Assembly (NCBI GenBank): GCA_034770075.1
Contig: CM068388.1
Location: 15,895,653 to 15,959,652 of the forward strand
Length of the DNA stretch: 64,000 nucleotides
From: Aralia elata
Taxonomy: Eukaryota > Streptophyta > Magnoliopsida > Apiales > Araliaceae
Direction: 5' to 3'
Shown: one piece after another, positions 11,332 to 22,661 of the stretch
How the letters are laid out: each line of letters opens with the position of its first letter
Numbering within the stretch: position 1 is the stretch's first letter
Position numbers and translations under genes: made by a program
The notes under the pieces: generated by a model
What the model was told of the DNA's origin: nothing
The model's input: only the letters and a program-made list of their open reading frames with translations
The model's database searches: none

Positions 11332-11689
11332 TTGGATCTGTTTGGATAAATAATTTTAGAATTTTATAAGAATTATAAATCTTTAAAATTGAATTCATTG
11401 TATTCAAAAACCAAAGTTCTATTGTTCGGTTAACATATTTGAAATTACATTTCATTGATTTCCAAAACCAAAACAAGACAATATCATTGGTTAGTTAACC
11501 TATTGAATTCAAACTATATTTCATTACAATTTAAAATTATCATTTAAATCATGTATTAAGTTGGCCACATTATTTTGATTTCCCAAGTAGAACAAAAATA
11601 GAAGAACAAAAATAGACTTCCCAATTAACAAGCAACCAATGAATCTTACTAGCCATCAAATGAATTTAAAACCCATCCAACGTCAAAAC
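11332..11689. other. AT-rich intergenic DNA, nothing recognised
   Basis: About 360 bases of low-complexity AT-rich sequence. I see no gene, repeat boundary or regulatory site that I can defend. Confidence 0.4.
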
Positions 11690-12824
11690 TGTTATACTCA
11701 CCTAGATTTTGATGATTGACAAAACATATTAAGTGTAATTAACAAGTTTATCTAAGTAGGCAAGAAATGACTAGTTAAGCCTTAATTATGTTGTATGCAT
11801 AGTTTAAGAAAGTCAATGAATGATCGAGAATCACGCATATGCTCAAAAACAGAGTCAATACCACTTAGTATGCTCAACGGCTATTTTAATGGTAATACCA
11901 AATGATGTTCGCTTAAATATGCATTTAAATGATGAAGCGTACATGAAAAGCTTTGTTTTAACCAAGAAAAGCAAGGATTTGAACAAATGAACAAGACAGA
12001 CACTAGAAGACAAAGTTGTCACTGTCAAAGTTAGGCGCTGAAAATTTATTTCACCAAAAAGGAAAGTTTTGGGTCTTCTATAATTTTTTGTCAAAGCTGA
12101 ATTATTCTTTTTACATGAAGAAGACTCTGCAAGTTTACCAACATAGCTCAGGTCATTTGAAATTCAAAATACAAGATTTAAACATAAAATGCATCCACTA
12201 TGTAAACACCCAAATCTTGCATGTATTCTTGGTTTTTTGTAACAAGAAGGCAACAACGTAAATTCACAATTCAAATTGGAGATGTTAAGAGATAACTCAC
12301 AAAGGTAAAGAGAATTGCTTGGAGGGCACACATATATATTGAGGTACTAAAATGCAAAAAAGATGATCCAAGACATCACTGTGTTTGCAATAAGATGGTT
12401 TTAACACTTTTTCTCCCTCATAAGAAATTCGAATATACTCAAAATTGGTACCATTGCAAAAGTCTCAAAAAGAGCTTTCCGGATTGGAGTAGCATATCTT
12501 TTAACTCTTCTTGAATTTAAAGATATTGTCGTTTGAAGTGCAAAAGCTAGCGGGCCAGGGGGAGCTGCCCAAGCGCCCAACCTCCCAAATCCATATAATC
12601 CTCTCTTTTCATCTCTTAATGCATAAGGAGAGATATAGCAAGTTTAGAGCAAACATAGAGAGAAAACCCCCCACAAAATTGAGAGAGAAAAACCTTTAGG
12701 AAAGAGGATTGAAGTCTTAGATTCATCCTTTGAACCCAATCACTTAAATATATCATCAAAGATTAATTGGAGGCTAAGAGAGGCGAGCAAACAATTAAAG
12801 TTCGAAGAATTATTTCCTCACAGT
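11690..12824 (+). mobile_element. Probable copia-type LTR fragment
   Basis: It starts TGTTATACTCACC followed by TTTTGATGATTGACAAA, the layout seen at the start of many Sirevirus-like LTRs. A TATA-like CCATATAATC at 12591-12600 with a pyrimidine-rich leader after it fits an LTR promoter. The 3' boundary, partner LTR and TSD were not found. The hAT-like MITE is inserted at its right side. It could equally be ordinary intergenic DNA. Confidence 0.35.
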
Positions 12825-13156
12825 TAGGGATGTAAATGAATCGAGTCGAGGCGAGTATTGAGTTGCTCAGATTTGGTTCACAAAATTTATCGAGTATAAA
12901 ATAAGATTTGATTGAGTCTCGTTTAGCTATCGAGTCGAGCACGATCTCAAATCGAGCCCGAACAGTTTGAACTTTTCGAGCGAATATGATCTGAGTATCA
13001 ATAGAAAATTACAATTTGAAGAGTTTCGAGTAATTTATCGAATTTTAAAATTTGTTCATATTTGAATCATGTATATTTTGAGTCAAACTCGAATCAAACT
13101 TTTAGTCGAGCGAGTACGAATCGAGCCCGAACTCTTTGGTTTATTTTATAGCCTTA
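12825..13156. mobile_element. hAT-like MITE built on CGAG repeats
   Basis: Flanked by an 8-bp duplication, CTCACAGT (12817-12824) and CTCACAAT (13157-13164), 7 of 8 matching. The termini TAGGGATGTAAATGAA and TTATTTTATAGCCTTA are imperfect inverted repeats (11 of 16). 8-bp duplications and YAGGG ends are typical of hAT elements. The interior is rich in TCGAGTCGAG / CGAGCCCGAAC words. No transposase. Confidence 0.75.
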
Positions 13157-13164
13157 CTCACAAT

Positions 13165-14194
13165 GTCCATTTCACTTCTTTTTTCCTTTCATTTTCATTT
13201 TCATTTTCTTTTATTATTGTTGATTGGACTTGATTAGTTGTTGATTTTCCTTCATTTTGAAGCTCTCTATACATCCTAGTTTATTACTAATAGCGTTTGA
13301 ACCCTAATTGGATTATGGGTTATTAGAGAGGATTTCTTATAAATAGAAACTCCTCCTAACTAGCCTAGGCAATCTTGATGTTATGTTTGATTTGTAGTTA
13401 TATTATTGTGTTTGTGGATTAGTTAGTGTTGTTTCGGTGAATTTTAGGAGTTTAAGGTTGATGAGTTTCATTCCTTAAATCTGAAATTCCCTATTTAGAT
13501 TTTATTGATGTAATTAGATTTCTATGACATAATTAGTATTATATTTGTGATTTTGTTGATATTTTGTTGGATCTATGAATTTAGGGTTTATTGGTTTCCT
13601 TTCTTAAACTTTGAATCCCTTTTAATAAATCTTAATATTTTGTTGGGCTTGGAATAGGAATTATGTGAGCCTAGGAATGAATTCAAGGCTTTTAAACTTT
13701 ATGTTTAATGGGAATTGAAAGATATTCCCATGATGGACTTAGAGATACAATTGTAATTTTGTGATTGTAATTATGATTGGGCTTTAAAATAATTTAGATG
13801 ACTTTCATAACCAAAAATTGGGTTTAAAGCCCTTTTATAGTGAATTTTTTATTATTTTGAGGTACTTGGGGTTACTTAACATGGCTTACATGCTCATGGG
13901 TAACTCCAACCCTATTTTAAAATTTTGTTTTATTTTTGTCACATGAAAATGATTTTCAAACAAAAAAAAATCAAAAAGATCTTTTCAAATTAAATCAATT
14001 AAGTTATTGAAATAAATTTTAGGCTAAAATCGGAAGTGGTTTGAACCTTGTTTCCTATTTGACAAAAGGATTTCAAAAAATATTTTCCTTATCAAAACTA
14101 TAATTGGTCATTACTTCTTTATTATATAATTAAATGTTTTTTAAACTAAAAAAAAACATTTCCACGAAACTAACATTCAAAACATTAATTTCCT

Positions 14195-14230
<36 letters not shown>

Positions 14231-14718
14231 CTATTTTGAGAAAACGACTCTTTAAAAGATAATTTTCAAAACTCAAAAGATATCCTTACAATAAAACATT
14301 CAAAACGACTTTTCAAATAGACATTCACAAAATTTTAAGTTTTCAAAAGACTTTCAAATCACAATCCCTCATCTGTAGGAATAAAAACTCAAATTGCTTT
14401 CAAAATAATGCACTCACAACGACTTAGATAACCTAGGAGACAATACCCTAGGTTCCCTTTTTTATCATAATTTAGACGGTCAAGTAGATGATACCTTAAA
14501 CTTTCTTTACATGATGACTCTAGGAGACGATACTCTAGAATCCCTTTTTATTATGACTTAGACAGTTTAGGAGACGATACCTTAAATTTTCTTCGCATGA
14601 AGACTCTAGGAGATGATACCCTACATTTTTCTTTCACCGCGACTTAGATGACTTAGGAGACGATACCCTATGCTTTCTTAGTTTTGACAACTCAAAATTG
14701 ACTATAGAAGACGATATC
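13165..14718. other. Older unclassified repeat, left part
   Basis: Non-coding AT-rich sequence that continues after the Athila-like insertion at 21380. It includes a (CATTTT)n run at 13181-13211, an (AT)n run at 14203-14228, and the AGACGATACC unit array from about 14430. The overall style resembles a non-coding LTR retrotransposon remnant, but I found no LTR, PBS or ORF, so it stays unclassified. Confidence 0.35.
14430..14718. repeat. Irregular repeat of GGAGACGATACC units
   Basis: Seven copies of the core GGAGACGATACC (variants AGATGATACC, GAAGACGATATC) at about 14437, 14487, 14522, 14569, 14608, 14655 and 14707, each followed by CCTA or CTTAAA and spaced 35-52 bases apart. The Athila-like element inserted into the last copy: the split core GACGATATC resumes as ATATCCTAGGTC at 21375. 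Confidence 0.75.
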
Positions 14719-16430
14719 TGGGAAGCGTCGTTAAGCAATCCAAAATTAAACCTCACTTTACTTGACAAATTCAAATAATAAGCACAGTAGCAAGTAAGGA
14801 TCGATTCCACAGAGAATGATATTGTTTTGAATTTATTCTAATGTTTCTAACTAAAAACAATAATTAAAAGATTGAGGGTATTTTGAATTATGATTAACTA
14901 AAGAAAACAATGTTAAAATAATAAAGATAATCAAATAAATTAAAGCTTCAGTTCTTTAGTTCAGTTTCACCAATTAACAGAAACAAGATAATCAAGTTAA
15001 CATTATTTCTTCCTTCAATAAGATTAATAACCCTAGGCAACAACAAGCTCTGCTACCCGAAATTCCTCTTAGATTATCACTTAATGAAACAAGCTCTTCA
15101 TAAGATTCTACCATTATACAACCTAGAATAAGCTCTCTAGATTTAATATAACAGCAATATTAAGAACTAAGAAATTAGACTATTCCAAGCAACAATCACA
15201 TAAACTCGGATTGTTTAACCTGCCTTTTGATAACCATAACAATAACCAAAAGCTTGTCCACAATTAGTATCACTAACTTCTACCTGTGACTAGGAATAAT
15301 ATCAATTACGTAATATTGTTCCTCAATCTAGTAGATGTTATTAATTAGATTAATTTAACTGGCCACATCAAATCAATCAAATAAAATAACATACAAATAA
15401 TTAAAACAAATTATCAAAATAAACCTCATGTAAGAAGGAATCAATAATGAAACTCAATTATACTATTAATTGAAAATAAGGTTCCACATCCCCTTAGAAC
15501 TGAATAAAAATAAACTAGTCTAACATGTTTATAAACAAAGAACAATAAAATATGATCTAGGATGATGATCCAGGATGATCCTAACTGAGTACAAGTTAAA
15601 GGTATTTATAGATGCTTTAAAACTCTAGAAGAATTCTAATTCTATTCTAATTCGGAAGTCTTCACTCTGCAAATATGGTATGCTTCTAAATCCTTGTCAA
15701 TCTCTGAATTCTAGCTTTAGGTAACTTCTTTATTAAATTAGAATTTAGTTTCCAAAACCAAATCTTCTTCAGTTTCCTTTTCCAATTCTAACGACTTCGA
15801 CTTAAATTTCATATCAGTCTCTACTTCCCATAATCAGCTTAGCTTCTATCTATGATTGTAGCTCCATCTCCAAATCATGTTAGGAATTGAATTTTAACAT
15901 CTTAACAACTCAAATCCTACTCAGAATAGGAATCCTGTAAATTGACCAAAATCGTAGAGCTACACTCTATAACAGCACTTCGTAGAGTAAACATGACATC
16001 GTAGAGTGAACTGGGACAACCGTCGAACATACAACACCATCATAGAGTAGACTTCATCAGTCGTAGAGCAACTCAGCAAAATATAGAGTCCACAACCATC
16101 CAGTCGTAGAGCTCTAACTCTACGAACGTAGAGTACTATAGTAAATCGTCGAATGACTCTGCCTTATCCTTCCTGCGATCGTAGAGTTGCCAAACTACTA
16201 TTGTAACACTACGAACGTAAAGTATCCTTCATGATCGTAGAGTACCAATGCTGATCGTAGAGTATTTCTACAAATCAATATAAAATTCAGCATTAGACTC
16301 CATAATTCACCAAATCACTCTAATTCTTCCAAAGATCTATAAACACCTTAATTCAGTTCATATTAACAAATAACATGTAGCTAAACTAAGCATAAAGGAA
16401 TAAAAATAATCAAATATTATGCACCTATCA
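14719..16430 (-). repeat. 3' LTR of the Athila-like element
   Basis: 1712 bp, in minus orientation from TGATAGGTGCATAATATT (at 16430) to GCTTCCCA (at 14719). The partner LTR is at 19643-21374. About 20 copies of a CGTAGAG-type word lie at 15950-16270. Confidence 0.9.
15950..16270. repeat. CGTAGAGT word cluster in LTR
   Basis: ATCGTAGAGT, TCGTAGAGC and the inverse ACTCTACGA recur irregularly every 12-30 bases. The second LTR has the same cluster at 20890-21210, and further copies lie at 17245-17300 (ACTCTACGA and the palindrome CTACGATCGTAG). A similar cluster lies in the unrelated LTRs at 51890 and 55780. Confidence 0.8.
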
Positions 16431-16443
16431 AATTCCCCCACAC
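16431..16443 (-). other. Polypurine tract of the Athila-like element
   Basis: In the minus reading GTGTGGGGGAATT directly precedes the 3' LTR start TGATAGG. This is the expected plus-strand primer for reverse transcription. Confidence 0.7.
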
Positions 16444-17581
16444 TTAGCTTTTACATGTCCTCATGTAAACTGAACAGGAATCATATCAAGAAAAACTTTA
16501 TCTGACTTACTCAACTAAGGTTTCAAAGGGTTCAAATTCAATTAAAGCACCACTGAACAATAATACTAATCACAAAACTTGACTAACACCTCATCAACCA
16601 ATTCTCAACAACAGCTTTGTCATTCCCTACAACACATCATCCAAATCAGAACACCTCTACATATATATCTTTCCTATGATCAACATAAATACCCAACTCA
16701 GTTAATATGGAACATCAACTGTGCACACTGACTCACAACTCAAAACATGATTATCCTGCAATTCTTTTTAACACCAGAACCTGGAATTTTCACTTTCTTA
16801 GATGAATGCATTTTATGCTCCATTTAACATTTCATATTCTTTCTTTCTCTTTAAGTGAGTGCATTTTATACTCCATCTCACTTATTTGCTTTCCAGCGAG
16901 TGCATTTTACGTTCCTTCTCGCTTCTTGTATTTATAGGTGAGTGCGTTTTACGCTCCTTCTTAACCCACCATAAGACATCTGCACTTGTTTTTTTCATTT
17001 TACAATTTTCACAACTTTCCATTTTTTTCACAAGGTCCTGTAAACAATATAAGCAGTTAAACCAATCGTAAGTCATAAAATCAGTGCACAAAGTATAATC
17101 CCACAAATAACTCAGTTAAGTATACATGTATCCCATATTCAAGTATCCATGCAAAGCAATCCCAATTCAAAATTTAACTAAGTTATCCTTGTTTATTAGT
17201 TGATAAGGCATCAAATCAAATTCTGTAAATAAGCATCAATATCCACTCTACGATTTTAACCTTCAAAAGCTTAGCAAAACACTACGATCGTAGAGTCAAA
17301 AAAATTTTCAAATTTTTTTCATATTCAAAGCATTATTTATAGCATATCATATCCTAAATAATAACCTAATAACTCAAATAATAACCTAAACCCCTCCCAC
17401 ATACTCAAACCTTACATTGTCCCCAATGTAAAAAAAATCATGCGAAGAATAAAGTACTACTAACTAGTATGCAACTACAAAATAAAAAGTAAAGGGATAG
17501 AAAATCAAATCTGAATCTTGGGTTGCCTCCTAAGCACCTACCCTTATTTACTGTCATTGGCTAGACATTATGCCTCTCAAT
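16444..17581 (-). other. Non-coding 3' interior of the Athila-like element
   Basis: No pol is found where it would be expected. It holds simple-sequence words (AGTGCATTTTAYGCTCC recurs at 16805-16960 in three to four copies), more CGTAGAG words (17245-17300), and the Athila-type GGTTGCCTCC word (17521). Short open frames here lack family motifs. Confidence 0.6.
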
Positions 17582-19606
17582 CTATGTAATTAAACTTGTA
17601 TACTGCAAGTAAGGTGATAATGGTTCAAGCCTTAAAGTAGTAGCAACATCCTGCAGATCTTGACTTTGCTCCATGCCTTCAGATAGCTCCCAACCCTTGG
17701 AAACTGCAGCCTTCAAACTTTCCTTGTTTGTTTGCTCAAAAGATTTCTGCATTATAGGGTCAAAAACATCAATAGCAAAAACAGAATTAACAATACCAAG
17801 ATACCTTATAACCTCATAATCATTGATCTGGGTCTCTTCATCATCAAACTTTATAGCCAATGTATCTTTGCACTCATCAATCAGTATATCATGCATGTTC
17901 TCATTATAGAAATCTACCGAAATTATCAATTCATTTACCTCTACCTCTAGCTCCTCCTCTTTAGACTTTTGATCCTCATCAACTTCATTCGTGGTTTTGG
18001 GTAATTCTAACTGTGTGTCACTCCGCAATGTTATGGCGCTAGAATTTTCTCCAACACTTGCTTCCTCATCATTGCTGCCTGTTTCACCATTGTTTGACTG
18101 ACTTTGTAAGGAAGGCCTTGACTTTTCTTGCTGCCATACATCTTCACCACTTCTCAATGTAATTGCACTTATATTCTCTCTTGGATTGACAACTGTCTAT
18201 GAGGGTAACCTCCTTGAGCCTTGAGAATCCAGTCTACCAACTGTTATAGCAAGCTGACTAACTTGACTCTCCAACTGGTGTATGGAAGTTTTTGTTTCCT
18301 GTTAGAACTGTTGTGCTTGGGTCATGAAGGATTTAAACATATCCTCAAGAGATGGTCCATAACTGGAAGAAATTGTTTGTTCGTGTTGGTATTGTTGTTG
18401 CATCTGTTGAAAATCAGGCTGCCTATTATCCCCACAGCTCAAGTTGGGATGATCTCTCCATCCTGGACTATAAGTGTCGGAATAAATATCATAATGATGG
18501 TGATATTGTCCTGAAAATGTCCCCATAACATTGACTTGTTGAACAATCGCATCCTCTTGCAGTGTTGGACAATCATCTATATTATGTCCTGATTTTAAAC
18601 AAATTCCACATACTCATGCTTTTTGCATGTTCCCTGCAGTCATTTGTCAAACCAAAGCAGTTAAATCAGATATTTGTTGACCAATATGATCAGTGCTTAC
18701 CTCATTCACCCTTGTATGATTCATCCTGGTTCTATATTGTTGAGAGTTAGCTGCCATGTTTGTAATTAAATTCCTTGCAGCTTCTGGTGTTTTATCTACT
18801 AGTGCTCCTCCACTAGCTACATCAATCATGCTCCTATCCATTGGTAACAGTCCCTCATAGAAGTATTGGATTAGGTGTTGATCATCTATTTGGTGAGGTG
18901 GACAGCTAGAACATAACTTCTTAAATCTTTCCTAATACTCTCAAAAAGTTTCTTCATTGAACTGCCTGATTTCACATATCTCTTTTCTTATGTTGGCAAC
19001 TCTTATAGCAGGAAAGTACTTCTCCAAGAATAGCTTTTGCATATCAGTACATGATTGAATTGCTCCTGAAGGTAGATAGTATACCCAGTCTTTTGCTAGA
19101 TTTGCTAATGAGAATGGAAAAGCTCTAAGCTTGATTTGTTCCTCTGTCACTCCTTGTAGCTTCATGGTTGAACACACCACATGGAACTCCTTTAGATGCT
19201 TGTATGGATCTTCACCTGTAAGACCACATAAAGTAGGCAAAAGATGAATTAGTCCTGATTTTAATTCAAAAGCAGCATCTAAAGTAGGATACTCAATACA
19301 CAAAGATGGTTGATTAAGATCAGGATCAACTAGTTCTTTCAAAGTCCTGTTATTGGCAGTAGCCATCTCTTCTTCTTCTTCTTCTTCTAATTTCGTAAAT
19401 GAATTGGTTGACAGTAATTCAATTGATAGGTTAAGACCAAGTGATGGAACATGAGATTCTTCTGGGTCTGTAGTTGTGCTTTTGGCTTTACGATTCTCTT
19501 TTCTCAGCCTCTTTATTGCTTTCTCTATTTCTGGATCAAATTTTAATTCAATAGAGTGAGAGGATTGAGTAATAAAATAAAAGAAAAGAAACAAAAAATA
19601 AATCAA
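17582..19606 (-). pseudogene. Athila-like gag, broken by stops
   Basis: Read right to left: an N-terminal region with an acidic poly-Glu tract, then ELVDPDLNQPSLCIEYP, the retrotransposon gag domain (LAKDWVYYLPSGAIQS, LFLEKYFPA), a linker, one CCHC zinc knuckle CGICLKSGHNIDDC near 18570-18615, a Gln/Tyr-rich stretch, and VVNPRENISAITLRSG, after which an acidic tail ends at 17582. At least four in-frame stops or shifts interrupt it (for example near 18940, 18646 and 18301). In intact elements gag packages the RNA and forms the virus-like particle. No protease DSG motif follows. Confidence 0.85.
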
Positions 19607-19620
19607 AACAGATAATCACT

Positions 19621-19637
19621 CCCTGGTAACGGCGCCA
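19621..19637 (-). other. Primer binding site, tRNA-Asp type
   Basis: The plus strand reads CCCTGGTAACGGCGCCA, the 3' end of plant tRNA-Asp (CCCCGGCAACGGCGCCA) with two mismatches, five bases inside the 5' LTR. This fixes the element on the minus strand. Confidence 0.8.
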
Positions 19638-19642
19638 AAATT

Positions 19643-21374
19643 TAAAAAGCTGTCATTAAACAATCCAAAATTAAACCTCACTTTACTCTACAAATTCAAA
19701 TAATAAGCACAGTAGCAAGTAATGATCGATCCCACTAAGAATGATATTGTTTTGAATTTATTCTAATATTTTTAATAAAAACAATAATTAAAAGATTGGG
19801 GGGTTTTAAATTATGATTAACTAAAGAAAACAATGTTAAAATAATAAAGATAATCAAATAAATTAAAGCTTCAGTTCTTTAGTTTAGTTTCACCAATTAA
19901 TAGAAATAACATAATCAAGTTAACATTATTTCTTCCTTTAATAAGATTAATAGCCCTAGGCAACAACAAGCTCTGCTACCCGAAATTTCTCTTAGATTAT
20001 CACTTATGAAACAAGCTCTTTATAAGATTCTAACCATTATACAACCTAGAATAAGCTCTCTAGATTTAATATAACAACAACATTAAAAGTAAGGAATTAG
20101 ACTATTTCAAGCAACAATCATATAAGCTCGGATTGTTTAACCTGCCTTTTGATAACTATAGCAATAACCAAAAGTTTGTCCATAATTAGTATCACTAACT
20201 GCTACCTGTGACTAGGAACAATATCAATTACGTAATACTATTCCTCAATCTAGCAAATATTATTCATTAGATTAATTTAACTAGCCATATCAAATCAATC
20301 AAATAAAATAATGTATAAACAATTAAAACAGATTATCAGAATAAACTTCATGTAAGAAGGAATCAATAATGAAACTCAATTATAGTATTAACTGAAAATA
20401 AGGTTCCACATCCCCTTAGAACTGAATAAAAATAAACTAGCCTAACATGCTCATAAATAAAGAACAATAAAATATGATCTAGGATGATGATCCAAGATAA
20501 TCCTAACTAAGTACAAGTTAAAGGTATTTATAGATGATTTGAAACCCTAGAAGAATTCTAATTATATTCTAATTTGGAAGTCTTCACTCTGCAGATATGG
20601 TAGGCTTCTAAATCATTGTTAATCTCTGAAATCCAGCTTTAGGTAATTTCTTTATTAAATTAGAATTTAGTTACTAAAAACCAAATCTTCTTCAGTTTCC
20701 TTTTTCAATTCCAGTTCGTACTTAGTTTTCATATCAGACTTCGACTTAAATTTCATATCAGTCTCTACTTCCCATAATCAGCTTAGCTTCCATCTATGAT
20801 TGTAACTCCATCTCCAAATCATGTTAGGAATAGAACTTTAACATCTTAACAATTCAAATCCTACTCAGAATAGGAATCCTGCAAATCGACCAAAATCGTA
20901 GAGCTACACTCTGCACCAGCACTTCATAAAGTAAACATGACATCGTAGAGTGAACTGGGACAACCGTCGAACATACAGCACCATCGTAGAGTAGACTTCA
21001 TTAGTCGTAGAGCAACTCATCAAAATGTAGAGTCCACAACCACCCAGTCATAGAGCTCCAACTCTACGAACATAGAGTATTATATCAAATCGTCGAGTGA
21101 CTCTGTCTTATCCTTTCTGCGATCGTAGAGTTGCCAGACTACCATTATAACACTATGAACGTAAAATATCCTTTATGATCGTAGAGTACCAATGCTGATC
21201 GTAGAGTATTTCTGCAAAATAACATAAAATTCAGCATTAGACTCCATAATTCACCAAATCACTCTAATTCTTCCAAAGATCTATAAACACCTTAATTCAG
21301 TTCATATTAACAAATAACATGCAACTAAACTAAGCATAAAGGAATAAAAATAATCAAATATTATGCACCTATCA
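19643..21374 (-). repeat. 5' LTR of the Athila-like element
   Basis: 1732 bp, partner of 14719-16430. Terminal GCTTTTTA versus GCTTCCCA in the other LTR (minus reading) shows C-to-T decay. It contains the CGTAGAG cluster at 20890-21210 and a short duplication (TTCATATCAG region, 20725-20765) absent from the partner. Confidence 0.9.
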
Positions 21375-21780
21375 ATATCCTAGGTCTTCCCCCTACAACA
21401 CACGACCCACTTAGGCACAAAACACTCAGCACACACTTTTACACTTTTCTTTAATGATAACTTATTTAAACTTTAGGTAAGATATTAGGAAAGTGATAAC
21501 CGTGTTTCACGAAAGTCGGAGGGTGCCTAACACATTCTTCTCGCTTAAGCATGCCCCCGAACTCTTTGAATATCGGTTACATGCCAATTTTATGGAGTCA
21601 CATGTGGGTCATCTCATTTATCAAAACATAAAAATTCAGATTAATTGGTACATCTATTTAAATATTTACCAGCTAGCGACTCTGTCTAATTGGCCCACCT
21701 TTAAATCAAAATTTCAAAACCCCGTTAACATAAGTCAATTATTTCCAAAATAACTCATGCATATTAATAAAAGGACTCTT
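21375..21780. other. Older unclassified repeat, right part
   Basis: Continuation of the 13165-14718 sequence after the Athila-like insertion: CCTAGGTCTTCCCCC, then GGTGCCTAACACATTC and AGCGACTCTGTC, words I associate with non-coding parts of plant LTR elements. No ORF with recognisable motifs. Confidence 0.35.
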
Positions 21781-22661
21781 ATTCATCAAAGAAAAGCTAA
21801 TGAGTGTTTGAATCAAAAAGAGCTTCAAAGTCTAGACATGGTTCACATTCAAGCTGAGAGTCAGAAAGATCTAAAACACCCCTTACACTAGTTCACTCCT
21901 TTATGAACAAACAATGTTATATTGGTTGAAAGGTTAATGATCTAGATATCGAGCTTACATTTGTGATATCAGATCTTTTAGAGATCATATAGAGAAAACA
22001 AAGTCATCCTCGCCAACTAGCTAATCAGATGCAAGCCGACAAAATTTTCCAGATAAGAATGAATATACCAGATCAGCATCAACACCGAATTTTACTATGT
22101 CGTATAGTTGATTGTGAATCCTTAAACAACTTGTGATGTTTGTTGTTTTTCCTTAAACAACACTATCTTTATTTTCATATATATGTGATTTTCTATGAAC
22201 TCTGAAAACAAATGGAGTAAAGAATAGATTTATCTGTGAATCTGTGAAAACAGATGGGTTATGCGCTAAAGTAAATTAGTAGCATAGGAGATACTAAGGT
22301 TGTCCGATGAGCCTAAAAAACCGTGAAAGCTGTAAGTTGTACAACAAGACATTCGACTAGTGTCTTATGGATTAGGCACAAGTTGTGCTTAATCACGTAA
22401 AAATCTCCTGTGTTATTGTGTGTTTGCATAGTTAATTTTTAATTTGTTTGTGTCTTGTTTATATACTAAAGTTACTGTGAGTCAGTCAAGTTCATCAGTT
22501 AACAGTCACATTTATACTGTAAGTCAATCAAACACCCAGATAAAGAAACAATTTAGAGTGAGAGTGTTTTTATTATTCCATTGCAAATAGTTGAAAAACT
22601 TGAAAAAGTTTTGATACTACCAATTCACCACCCCTCTTGGTTAGTCAAACGTTGGGCCAAC
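21781..22661 (+). mobile_element. Possible copia LTR 3' end
   Basis: The end CAATTCACCACCCCTCTTGG..GGGCCAACA at 22661 resembles the 3' end of Sirevirus/copia LTRs. The upstream 900 bases are non-coding. No start, partner LTR or TSD was identified. It may be the other half of the LTR-like fragment at 11690, but I could not show this. Confidence 0.3.

Larger units (their letters stand above)
14719..21374 (-). mobile_element. Athila-like Ty3/gypsy retrotransposon, non-autonomous (gag only)
   Basis: Two LTRs (14719-16430, 19643-21374) flank a 3.2-kb interior with a gag pseudogene on the minus strand and no protease, RT or integrase. The target duplication ATATC is perfect (14714-14718 and 21375-21379). 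The primer site matches tRNA-Asp, typical of the Athila/Tat lineages, as are the gag words VVNPRENISAITLRSG and the non-coding word GGAGGCAACCC (in the minus reading around 17520). The missing pol means it would need helper proteins. It is inserted into the AGACGATACC repeat element. Confidence 0.85.

Noticed and set aside
15950..16270. Regular-looking CGTAGAG repeats considered as a CRISPR-like array
   Set aside because: The words are short, irregularly spaced, partly inverted and lie in LTRs of a plant retrotransposon.
19621..19637. tRNA-Asp-like sequence considered as a tRNA gene
   Set aside because: Only the last 17 bases of the tRNA match; position next to an LTR shows it is a primer binding site. 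The same holds at 42011-42027 and for the tRNA-Met-like sites.
11690..22661. A single interrupted copia LTR running from TGTTATAC at 11690 to GGGCCAACA at 22661
   Set aside because: The ends have compatible style, but flanks show no target duplication and the middle could not be accounted for, so the two parts are listed separately with low confidence.
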